Of a stretch of 6,645 nucleotides of DNA, positions 1 through 6,563 are shown one piece after another. Source of the DNA: Betaproteobacteria bacterium (GTDB lineage: Bacteria; Pseudomonadota; Gammaproteobacteria; Burkholderiales; Burkholderiaceae_C); the NCBI GenBank assembly GCA_009927195.1, contig RFNL01000304.1, positions 1-6,645 on the forward strand, in the 5' to 3' direction. A program made the translations under genes and the position numbers. The stretch's first letter is position 1, and each line of letters starts with the position of its first letter. The notes beneath the pieces are model-generated. The model saw only the letters and a program-made list of their open reading frames with translations, ran no database searches and was not told the origin of the DNA.

Positions 1-557
1 CCTTACTTCCTGGCAAACATCCAGCTCTGTTGGTCAGTCGCGGTTTTGAATACATTTTGCTGGAAATTGATGGTCGCAAAACCGCCATGGCCCTGGGAAG
101 CCGAGAGCAAGTTTTGGAAGATGGCCGTTTAAGAGTTCATGAGCGTTGGTACAGTGGTCATCGAGAGATGATTCATTTGGTCGATGGTCGCATTCATACG
201 GCTCTGGGCTTGACCGTGGAGTGGCGAGGGCAACGCAGTTCCCCGCCCGTTTGGCAGGAACTGGCACGAAGCCATGCAACGGTGGATTGGGATCGGGTGC
301 TAGACATCATGCCGGGATACCGATACGGGCATCTTGAGCACATTCAAACACACCAGAGCAGCGCCCCACGTGGGGCCCCTGAATTGCCGGCTGGAACACT
401 TTGGTTCAGTGATGTCGTCAGCAGCGCTCAACCCGTTGGAGAACACTGGTTGTTCAGGCAACACTTTGCTTGGCATTTGGACAAGGTGATCTACAGCGAA
501 CAGTGCCTGTCACCCCAAGTTTGCTTCAAGTTCACTCACTTGGGACTGGTTCCATGA
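1..557 (+). CDS. yjbF: YjbF/GfcB-family outer-membrane lipoprotein (5' truncated by window edge)
   Basis: The open frame runs in from the left edge (first whole codon at 3) and stops at TGA 555-557, giving 184 visible residues. The family (YjbF / group 4 capsule lipoprotein GfcB) is about 210 residues long in E. coli, so only the N-terminal signal peptide and lipobox should be missing; neither can be checked here. The visible part fits the family by pattern. It opens with a strand-rich stretch (FEYILLEIDGRKTAMALG), followed by a segment like VLEDGRLRVHERW where E. coli YjbF has a run ending in THGRLVKT. Near the end is WHLDKVIYSEQCLSPQ, which parallels the family's YWIDSEGQIRQSEQYL region. 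The protein is expected at the periplasmic face of the outer membrane in exopolysaccharide or capsule secretion, and E. coli GfcB is reported to bind GfcC and GfcD. The next gene is a GfcC-YjbH protein, which strongly supports the call. The TTG at 30 lies inside the frame and is not the start. Confidence 0.8.
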   Translation, partial: LLPGKHPALLVSRGFEYILLEIDGRKTAMALGSREQVLEDGRLRVHERWYSGHREMIHLVDGRIHTALGLTVEWRGQRSSPPVWQELARSHATVDWDRVLDIMPGYRYGHLEHIQTHQSSAPRGAPELPAGTLWFSDVVSSAQPVGEHWLFRQHFAWHLDKVIYSEQCLSPQVCFKFTHLGLVP

Positions 558-3500
558 GGGCCTGCTCTTGTTGCGTCGACCCTATTTTTGATGCGCTTGC
601 GTTAAAGGCTGGTTACTTGAGGGATGCCGCACTGGTGCGCTTTTGGGGAGGAATTTTTTCATCTCCCATCAAGAATCGATCAAAACTTGTTCTTTTTTAT
701 CTGTTTCTTTTTTTATGCGGTTCGATGGCATTGGCCCAATCACCAGTTTCCATCGAAAGGAATCAATGGGCGTCAAGGGTGTCCGACAAAGTCAGTGAGC
801 CCATTATGCTCAGTGATTGGTTATTGAGCTTGCCCCGCTCAAATGACAACTACCCCTTGGGCTTGGTTTGGACCACACCCGAGGCGAAAAATCAACAACT
901 GGCGCTCCAAGATAAGTGGTTGAATCGGTTGGAGCAGTTGCGGGTCCAAGGGCGCATCAGCGCTGATGTTTGGTTCACCATGCAGCGCATGATGCGCTCC
1001 CTGCCGGCTACCGGAAGGGTTCGGTTGGCTGCGGCCGAGCCCCATTGGCTCAAAGCCAATCCCCAAAGAGATGCGGTCATCTTACCCGCAGACTCGGTGA
1101 GATTGCCGCGGCGTCCTGGGGTGCTTAGGCTAGTCAATGAGCTCGGACAAGCCTGTGAAGTGCCTCACCTCCCCGGCGCTTTAGCCAATGATTATTTGCG
1201 CGTGTGTTGGCCACAATACCGCGCACAAAAAGCATGGCTGGTCCAACCGGATGGACGGATCCATCGCTTGGGCTTGCGCCCATGGAACCCTGAATTTCAA
1301 GACGAACCAGCGCCTGGCGCTTGGTTATGGGTGCCCTCTGACGCCGCATCTTTGCCAGAGGATGTCAGCCTGGCTTGGGCCCAGTGGTTGGCATACCATG
1401 GGCTTTCCAATGAAATGCCAGATCTGGCCTTCTCGAACATGGAGCGCAAGGAAGCCCCGATCAAGGGGGCTAAAAATGGATGGGATTGGGCCGGACAGCG
1501 ATTCGACCCAAAGCCCAGCGCCAGCGATTGGGGCATCGTGGGTTTGTTGCAAACGCCCACAGCACGGATGCGAACGGCCGGTCATTTTGGGTTGAATTTT
1601 GTGCGTTTGCAGCCGCTGAACTTTGCCAATGTGATTTTTCAACCTTTGGATTGGATGGAGGGCGGTTTTCGCTACATCGATGTGGAAAACCGTTTGTATG
1701 GTCCCCAAGATTTCAGCGGTGACTTGCCCTATAAGGACAAAAGCCTGGACCTGAAACTGCGCGCCTGGCGGGAAAGCGAGTGGTTGCCAGAACTTGCTGT
1801 GGGCTGGCGCGACATTGCCGGCACTGGTTTATACAGCTCGGAATACCTGGTGGCCAGCAAGCGTTGGGGCCGTTGGGATGCCTCCTTGGGGCTGGGCTGG
1901 GGCTACCTGGGCAACCGGGGCGATGTGCGCAACCCCTTGAGCAGCTTGTTGGGCGGCAAAATGGATGTGCGCCAAAATGATATTGGACAAGGTGGCAACT
2001 TCTCCACCGAGTCCTGGTTTCGTGGCGATGCCGCCTGGTTTGGAGGCCTGGAATACCAAAGCCCTTGGAAAACCGTTTTCAAGCTGGAATACGACGGAAA
2101 CAATTACCAGCGTGAACCCCAAGACAACAACCAGGCCCAGAAAACACCCCTCAACCTGGGCTTGGTGTATCGACCCACTTCGGGCCTGGATGTGTCGGTG
2201 GGTTATGAGCGCGGCACCACTTGGACACTGGGGCTGACTTTTTACACCGACATGTCGGCTTTGGCCGTGCCCAAGGTCACCGCCCCGCCCGTGCCTGCCG
2301 TGCGCTTGCAGCGCCCTCAGACCGAACCCGATTGGCAAGCCACGGCCGCAGACATCGACAAACTGACTTTGTGGCGCACCCGCCAGATATACCGCCAAGA
2401 TCAAACATTGGTGCTCGAAGCGGCCGACACCAGCCACCCTTACACCGGTGATCGACTGGAAAAAGCCCTGGCCGTTCTGCAACGTGATGCACCCGCTGAA
2501 GTCGAGCGGTTTGAGATTCATCACCACGCTGTCGGTGATGTTCTGGCTGTTGAAACAGTCGATCGACAATCCTGGGCGCAGGCGCGAACCTCGGCGCCGC
2601 GCATGAGTGACCCGGTTTTGGTGCAAGGGCCTTTGTATGACCCGCCTTCCACCCGTGGGTTGGCATTGCTGCCCCCCAAGAAATTTCACCCATACTTTGA
2701 GCCGGGCATGGATTTTTTACCCACATTGGGGGGGCCCAACGGATTTCTGTATCAATTGCGGGCCTCAGCATTTATGCGCATGGACATGCCATGGAACCTG
2801 CGTCTGTCGGGCACCGCAGCCCACCGGTTGGTGGATAACTACGACCAGTTTGTCACCCCAGGAGCAGGGGCGGCCTTGCCGCGCGTGAGAACATATTTGC
2901 GTGAATATCTGATCACTGCTAGAACCACTCTTGAGAATCTGACTTTGAGCAAATCTGAGCGATTGGGACGTGATTGGTATGGATCTGCTTATGCCGGGTA
3001 TTTTGAAAGCATGTTTGGCGGCGTGGGCTCTGAGGTTTTATACCGCCAGCCTGGTAGCACTTGGGCTTTTGGTCTTGATGTCAATCGCGTTCAGCAACGC
3101 AGCTTCGCACAAGACTTTGAATTCAGGCCTTACCAATACACCACCGGGCACTTGACCGCTTATTGGGCCACTCCGTTCGAGGGGGTACACGCCTCATTGA
3201 GCGTGGGCCAATATTTGGCCGAGGATCAGGGCGCGACCCTGACCTTGAGCAAGCGATTTGCCAATGGATCCATCATTGGCGGTTTCGTGACCAAGACCAA
3301 TGTCTCGGCGGAAGAGTTTGGAGAGGGTTCGTTTGACAAAGGTATTTTTTGGATCATCCCTTTTGAGGCTTTTTTGACCAGTCCCAGCAGGTTTGTGGCG
3401 GGTTTCAGTTGGAAGCCTCTTACCAGGGACGGTGGTGCCAAGTTGGTCCGACCCTTGAACCTGTACCCCCAAACCCAATGGATGGGCTCCGATGCCAAAG

Positions 3501-3577
3501 CCTATGCCCCGGCCCCGCCGTGGAACGAGACCGTGCCGCCGGACGACCGCTTGGAGCCTTGGCAGAGAAAACGTTGA
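554..3577 (+). CDS. yjbH: GfcC/YjbG-YjbH (GfcD) fusion, outer-membrane exopolysaccharide export protein
   Basis: This is a 1007-residue protein; E. coli YjbH has about 700. Residues 45-61 form a hydrophobic signal-peptide core ending in ALA before Q62. Residues about 62-285 resemble GfcC/YjbG: a helical stretch, then ILPADSVRLPRRPGVLRLV near 176, then PGAWLWVP near 254. The YjbH part begins at DWGIVGLLQTPTARM (325-339). It continues with YKDKSLDLKLR (393), GWRDIAGTGLYSSEYLVASK (417), GGLEYQSPW (497) and YERGTTWTLGL (about 550), read as a first set of barrel strands. Residues about 590-690 look like a soluble alpha/beta insert. Strands then resume (LPRVRTYLREYL about 774, GYFESMFGGVGSEVLYR about 815) up to a Pro-rich tail. 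E. coli GfcD is described as a beta-barrel with an internal globular domain. ATG 554 overlaps the preceding stop (ATGA), suggesting coupling, but it leaves a long 44-residue stretch before the hydrophobic core. GTG 635 is a serious alternative. The family call is very secure; the exact start is not. Confidence 0.92.
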   Translation: MRACSCCVDPIFDALALKAGYLRDAALVRFWGGIFSSPIKNRSKLVLFYLFLFLCGSMALAQSPVSIERNQWASRVSDKVSEPIMLSDWLLSLPRSNDNYPLGLVWTTPEAKNQQLALQDKWLNRLEQLRVQGRISADVWFTMQRMMRSLPATGRVRLAAAEPHWLKANPQRDAVILPADSVRLPRRPGVLRLVNELGQACEVPHLPGALANDYLRVCWPQYRAQKAWLVQPDGRIHRLGLRPWNPEFQDEPAPGAWLWVPSDAASLPEDVSLAWAQWLAYHGLSNEMPDLAFSNMERKEAPIKGAKNGWDWAGQRFDPKPSASDWGIVGLLQTPTARMRTAGHFGLNFVRLQPLNFANVIFQPLDWMEGGFRYIDVENRLYGPQDFSGDLPYKDKSLDLKLRAWRESEWLPELAVGWRDIAGTGLYSSEYLVASKRWGRWDASLGLGWGYLGNRGDVRNPLSSLLGGKMDVRQNDIGQGGNFSTESWFRGDAAWFGGLEYQSPWKTVFKLEYDGNNYQREPQDNNQAQKTPLNLGLVYRPTSGLDVSVGYERGTTWTLGLTFYTDMSALAVPKVTAPPVPAVRLQRPQTEPDWQATAADIDKLTLWRTRQIYRQDQTLVLEAADTSHPYTGDRLEKALAVLQRDAPAEVERFEIHHHAVGDVLAVETVDRQSWAQARTSAPRMSDPVLVQGPLYDPPSTRGLALLPPKKFHPYFEPGMDFLPTLGGPNGFLYQLRASAFMRMDMPWNLRLSGTAAHRLVDNYDQFVTPGAGAALPRVRTYLREYLITARTTLENLTLSKSERLGRDWYGSAYAGYFESMFGGVGSEVLYRQPGSTWAFGLDVNRVQQRSFAQDFEFRPYQYTTGHLTAYWATPFEGVHASLSVGQYLAEDQGATLTLSKRFANGSIIGGFVTKTNVSAEEFGEGSFDKGIFWIIPFEAFLTSPSRFVAGFSWKPLTRDGGAKLVRPLNLYPQTQWMGSDAKAYAPAPPWNETVPPDDRLEPWQRKR
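619..637 (+). promoter_or_regulatory. Alternative ribosome binding site and GTG start for the yjbH-type gene
   Basis: GAGGGA at 619-624 lies 10 bases before an in-frame GTG at 635-637. Starting there gives a 980-residue protein with a 34-residue signal peptide: MRFWGGIFSSPIKNRSK, a hydrophobic core, then ALA before Gln. This is a more ordinary Sec signal than the 61-residue one from ATG 554. The 27 residues dropped (starting MRACSCCVDP) are Cys-rich and do not look like a normal signal n-region. Against it, ATG 554 has an ATGA overlap with the upstream stop and a weak GGGA 8 bases upstream. The sequence alone does not settle it. Confidence 0.45.
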
Positions 3578-3653
3578 CCTTGGCATAAAATATCCAGTGC
3601 AGCCAACCTTACGGCTGTATGTATGGTTTAACCCTATGAAACGAGATATTCAC
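3578..3653 (+). other. Short intergenic region between the yjbH-type gene and the NYN gene
   Basis: These 76 non-coding bases hold an AT-rich patch with a -10-like TAAAAT at 3586-3591, but no convincing -35 box at the right distance. A TTGACC overlapping the yjbH stop (3574-3579) is too close to that -10. A small hairpin can form from CAGCC (3600-3604) and GGCTG (3613-3617) with an 8-base loop, but no T-run follows it, so it is not a clear intrinsic terminator. The gap is the only place in the window where an internal promoter for the downstream genes would naturally sit. Confidence 0.35.
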
Positions 3654-4505
3654 ATGAATTCACACCACCGCCATGATGGCGCTCAGCGCCATGGCTCTTG
3701 CATGGCTTTGGTGGATGGCCGCTACATGGCTTGGCTGTTGGGCCAAAACCAAGAGATGGTCACCGAGGCATTGAGCCGGCAATCGCTGGCCCCGGTGCTG
3801 ACGGCACTGTTGCACCAAGCCGGTGTGTCTGCCGATGTGACACGGGTGTATTGGTACACCGACAAGGCCGATGGCCAAAGCCCGCCCGATCAAGTGCTGC
3901 GCATGGTGTTGCCCCATCCCGCCGATGGCGGCACCTCGATGTTGCGTGCCTTGAGCGCGGATTTGCACAAATTGGCCAGTCGCCGCGCCTGCGACCATGT
4001 GCTGGTGGCCAGCGATGACGAGCGCCTGCTGATGGCCATCGACGACGCCCAACTGCATGGGGTGTCGGTGCATTTGCTGGCCGACGAGGCAGCCCGCCAC
4101 ATGGAACAACTGGCCAAGGATGATCCGGGCTGGGCGCGGTTGTTGGCCCAGGCCGATCGGCGCATTGTGTTGCATCCTCAGGCCATGCGCGACCTCACCC
4201 AAGGCCGTGCGCCCGCTGGCTTGGGCCAGCCCTCTGCGCCCGCGCCCACCCCGACGGTGGACCCCGAGGTGGTGCGGGCATCCTTGCAAGAGGTGATCGA
4301 TGCCTGGTGGAACGATGAGCCCGAAGACCTGCGCGAGGACTTGCGCGAAGAGTTGCAAGCCAGCCGGGGCCTGCCCCAGGAACTCGACCGCCATTTGCTG
4401 TTGCGGGTGCGCAAGGTGCTCGACCGGACCTTGAGCTTCAACGAAAAGAAAACCCTGCGCGATCTGGTGCGCACCAAGGTGCTCGGCGTCACCGTCGAAG
4501 AGTAA
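3654..4505 (+). CDS. NYN-domain (PIN-like) putative ribonuclease, 283 residues
   Basis: Residues about 14-175 fit the NYN/LabA-like (DUF88) fold. The first strand carries an acidic residue (MALVDGRYMAWLLG, D21). The second strand is VYWYTD (D70). A later strand-turn-helix, HVLVASDDERLLMAIDDAQLHGVSVHLL, carries acidic D121/D122 and D130/D131 where the family has its metal-binding aspartates. NYN proteins are PIN-like, metal-dependent nucleases that usually act on RNA in the cytoplasm; activity here is inferred. An Ala/Pro linker (about 183-203) joins a charged helical tail (203-283) that contains a DLRE-DLRE repeat and matches no domain I recognise. No signal peptide is present. ATG 3654 is preferred because GAGA (3643-3646) lies 7 bases upstream; the in-frame ATG at 3636 has no purine-rich site. 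The stop is 25 bases before rmlB, so co-transcription with the rhamnose genes is likely. The target and role are unknown. Confidence 0.8.
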   Translation: MNSHHRHDGAQRHGSCMALVDGRYMAWLLGQNQEMVTEALSRQSLAPVLTALLHQAGVSADVTRVYWYTDKADGQSPPDQVLRMVLPHPADGGTSMLRALSADLHKLASRRACDHVLVASDDERLLMAIDDAQLHGVSVHLLADEAARHMEQLAKDDPGWARLLAQADRRIVLHPQAMRDLTQGRAPAGLGQPSAPAPTPTVDPEVVRASLQEVIDAWWNDEPEDLREDLREELQASRGLPQELDRHLLLRVRKVLDRTLSFNEKKTLRDLVRTKVLGVTVEE

Positions 4506-4521
4506 ACACCCTCAACCCCCT

Positions 4522-4525
4522 GGAG
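4522..4525 (+). promoter_or_regulatory. Ribosome binding site for rmlB
   Basis: GGAG lies 5 bases before ATG 4531. It supports that start and indicates independent initiation in the 25-base gap after the NYN gene, where no terminator is seen. Confidence 0.6.
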
Positions 4526-4530
4526 CTGGC

Positions 4531-5589
4531 ATGACCCTTTTGGTGACCGGTGGTGCCGGCTTTATTGGCAGCAATTTTGTCCACCATTGGCTGGGCCAGT
4601 CGGACGAAACCCTGGTCAACCTCGATGCCCTGACTTATGCAGGCAATCTGGGTAATTTGGCCCGCTGGACCCGCGACGCGCGCCATGTGTTTGTTAAAGG
4701 CGACATTGGCGACCGTGCCTTGGTCGACCACTTGCTGCATGCCCATCGACCCCGGGCGGTGATCCATTTTGCGGCCGAATCGCACGTGGACCGTTCCATC
4801 CATGGGCCGACCGACTTCATCCAAACCAATGTGGTGGGCACGTTTCAATTGCTTGAAGCGGCACGCGCTCATTGGATGGGCTTGGCCGACAGCGACCGGC
4901 AAGGTTTTCGGTTTTTGCATGTGAGCACCGACGAGGTGTATGGCAGCTTGAGCCCCACCGAAGCGCCCTTCACCGAGACCCGGGCCTTTGAGCCCAACAG
5001 CCCTTACTCGGCCAGCAAAGCGGCCAGCGACCATTTGGTCCGGGCCTGGCACCACACCTACGGCATGCCGGTCCTCACCACCCATTGCAGCAACAACTAT
5101 GGCCCCTACCATTTCCCGGAAAAACTCATTCCGCTGGTGATCCACAACGCCTTGGCCGGCAAGCCCTTGCCCATCTACGGCGATGGCCAGCAAATCCGCG
5201 ACTGGCTTTACGTGCAAGACCATTGCAGCGCCATTGCCCGGGTGCTGCAAGCCGGAGTGACCGGGCAAACTTACAACATCGGTGGCTGGAACGAAAAGCC
5301 CAACCTCGAGGTGGTGCACACCATTTGCCACTTGTTGGACCAGATGCGCCCGCGCAACGATGGGCGCGCGTATGCAGAGCAAATCACCTATGTCGCCGAT
5401 CGGCCCGGGCACGACAGGCGCTATGCCATCGATGCCCGCAAAATTGAGCGCGAATTGGCTTGGCGACCCGCCGAGAGCTTTGAAACGGGCATTCGCAAAA
5501 CCATTGCCTGGTACTTGGATCACCAAGACTGGGTCAGCGACGTGACCAGTGGGGCTTACCGCCAATGGGTGGACCAGCACTATGGCTGA
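4531..5589 (+). CDS. rfbB: dTDP-glucose 4,6-dehydratase (RmlB)
   Basis: This 352-residue protein matches the usual RmlB length (about 350-360). It converts dTDP-D-glucose to dTDP-4-dehydro-6-deoxy-D-glucose, the second step of dTDP-L-rhamnose synthesis, in the cytoplasm with bound NAD+. It is an extended short-chain dehydrogenase. The N-terminal Rossmann motif is TGGAGFIGSNF (6-16). The signature STDEVYG lies at 132-138, with the catalytic T133, D134 and E135 that RmlB uses for dehydration. The YxxxK pair is Y159 and K163 in SPYSASKAASDHL. The sugar-nucleotide region HCSNNYGPYHFPEKLIPL and GDGQQIRDWLYVQDH follow in family order. No key residue is missing. The product feeds RmlC and then RmlD. 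Its stop overlaps the rmlD start by 8 bases, which suggests translational coupling. GDP-mannose or UDP-sugar dehydratases are less likely because of the TDE triad and the rml neighbours. Confidence 0.97.
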   Translation: MTLLVTGGAGFIGSNFVHHWLGQSDETLVNLDALTYAGNLGNLARWTRDARHVFVKGDIGDRALVDHLLHAHRPRAVIHFAAESHVDRSIHGPTDFIQTNVVGTFQLLEAARAHWMGLADSDRQGFRFLHVSTDEVYGSLSPTEAPFTETRAFEPNSPYSASKAASDHLVRAWHHTYGMPVLTTHCSNNYGPYHFPEKLIPLVIHNALAGKPLPIYGDGQQIRDWLYVQDHCSAIARVLQAGVTGQTYNIGGWNEKPNLEVVHTICHLLDQMRPRNDGRAYAEQITYVADRPGHDRRYAIDARKIERELAWRPAESFETGIRKTIAWYLDHQDWVSDVTSGAYRQWVDQHYG

Positions 5590-6547
5590 GGCGCAAGTCC
5601 TGCGCATCGTCTTATTGGGCGCGCAAGGTCAGTTGGGGCATGCGCTGGCGCAGGCCTTGCCCGTTTTGGGGGATGTCAAAGCCTTTGGACGATCTCAGGC
5701 CGACCTGACCCAGCCCGAAGCGCTGCGTCAGTTGCTGGACGCCCATCAGCCCCAACTCATCGTCAATGCCGCGGCCTATACCGCGGTGGACAAGGCCCAG
5801 ACCGAGCCCGCGTTGGCGCTGGCCATCAATGCCCAAGCGCCCGCTGTGCTGGCGCAATGGGCGGCCTCACAGGGTGCGGTGTTGGTGCATTACTCCACCG
5901 ACTATGTGTTTGATGGCCATGCCACCCGGCCCTACATGGAAGCCGACGCCCCTGCACCCGCATCGGTGTACGGGCAAAGCAAATGGGCGGGTGAGCGTGC
6001 GGTGCAAGCCGCTGGGGGTCGTCATTTGGTTTTTCGCACCAGTTGGGTGGTAGGTGCCCATGGCGGCAACTTTCTCAAAACCATGTTGCGCTTGGCCATG
6101 GAGCGCGACACCTTGCGGGTGGTGGCCGATCAGCACGGCGCACCCACCGCCGCCGACTTGATCGCCCAAACCACGGTGCAGGTGTTGCAGCAAATGCGCG
6201 ACCCGGCCAGCGATGCCAACTCCCGGTCAACCGCGGCGGGCCCCTGGACGACGGCGGATGACCCACGCTGGGGCTTGTATCACCTGGCCGCCAGCGGGGA
6301 CACCACCTGGCATGCCTACGCCTGTCATGTGCTGGCACGCGCGCAGGCTCGCGGCTGGCCCCTGCGCGCCAGTGCCGAGCGCATATTGGCCATCACCACC
6401 GACGAATACCCCTTGCCCGCACCGCGCCCGGCCAATTCGAGGCTCGATACCCGGCGCTTGCAAAGCCGCTTTGGCCTGGCCATGCCAGACTGGCGCGCGG
6501 GTGTCGACGCGGTGCTCGACAGCTTGCAACCCCCCAAGCCCGCATGA
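5582..6547 (+). CDS. rfbD: dTDP-4-dehydrorhamnose reductase (RmlD)
   Basis: This 321-residue protein catalyses the last step of dTDP-L-rhamnose synthesis, the NAD(P)H-dependent reduction of dTDP-4-dehydro-L-rhamnose. Family motifs appear in order: GAQGQLG nucleotide-binding loop (13-19), NAAAYTAVDKAQ (62 onward), STDYVFDG (105-112), catalytic YGQSK (Y130, K134), RTSWVVG (152 onward) and DQHGAPT (183-189). ATG 5582 is chosen because it places the Rossmann strand close to the N terminus as the family requires. An upstream ATG at 5549 would add 11 residues read inside rmlB. The protein is about 20 residues longer than the E. coli enzyme. The extra length seems to lie around residues 208-232 (PASDANSRSTAAGPWTTADD), a low-complexity stretch just before the conserved WGLYHLAASG segment, probably a surface loop. 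It overlaps rmlB by 8 bases and is followed after 16 bases by rmlA. Confidence 0.96.
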   Translation: MAEAQVLRIVLLGAQGQLGHALAQALPVLGDVKAFGRSQADLTQPEALRQLLDAHQPQLIVNAAAYTAVDKAQTEPALALAINAQAPAVLAQWAASQGAVLVHYSTDYVFDGHATRPYMEADAPAPASVYGQSKWAGERAVQAAGGRHLVFRTSWVVGAHGGNFLKTMLRLAMERDTLRVVADQHGAPTAADLIAQTTVQVLQQMRDPASDANSRSTAAGPWTTADDPRWGLYHLAASGDTTWHAYACHVLARAQARGWPLRASAERILAITTDEYPLPAPRPANSRLDTRRLQSRFGLAMPDWRAGVDAVLDSLQPPKPA

Positions 6548-6552
6548 ACCAC

Positions 6553-6556
6553 AGGA
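6553..6556 (+). promoter_or_regulatory. Ribosome binding site for rmlA
   Basis: AGGA lies 7 bases before ATG 6564 in the 16-base gap after rmlD. It confirms the rmlA start. Confidence 0.65.
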
Positions 6557-6563
6557 CGCGCCC

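Noticed and set aside
470..553. Upstream ATG 470 as the start of the yjbH-type gene
   Set aside because: It would overlap yjbF by 88 bases and add 28 residues with no signal-peptide character. ATG 554 or GTG 635 is better placed.
1829..2689. 286-codon minus-strand open frame opposite yjbH
   Set aside because: It is antisense to clearly conserved YjbH coding sequence, its product resembles no family, and no ribosome binding site is apparent.
3574..3591. Sigma-70 promoter from TTGACC and TAAAAT before the NYN gene
   Set aside because: The two boxes are only 6 bases apart instead of about 17, and no alternative -35 or -10 partner of good quality was found at the proper distance.
3600..3617. 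Rho-independent terminator after yjbH
   Set aside because: The hairpin has only a 5-base stem with an 8-base loop and is not followed by a T-run.
3492..3653. Upstream starts (3492 or 3636) for the NYN gene
   Set aside because: 3492 lies deep inside the end of yjbH and its added residues are Arg/Pro-rich out-of-frame reading. 3636 lacks a ribosome binding site, while 3654 has GAGA at good spacing.
3660..4394. 244-codon minus-strand open frame opposite the NYN gene
   Set aside because: It mirrors the NYN gene. Its His/Gln-rich composition is typical of an antisense shadow and it has no supporting motifs.
4489..5607. Long open frame (372 codons) on the minus strand opposite rmlB
   Set aside because: It lies exactly antisense to a certain rmlB gene. 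The translation is rich in His, Gly, Val and Ala with no recognisable domain, as expected for the mirror frame of GC-biased codons.
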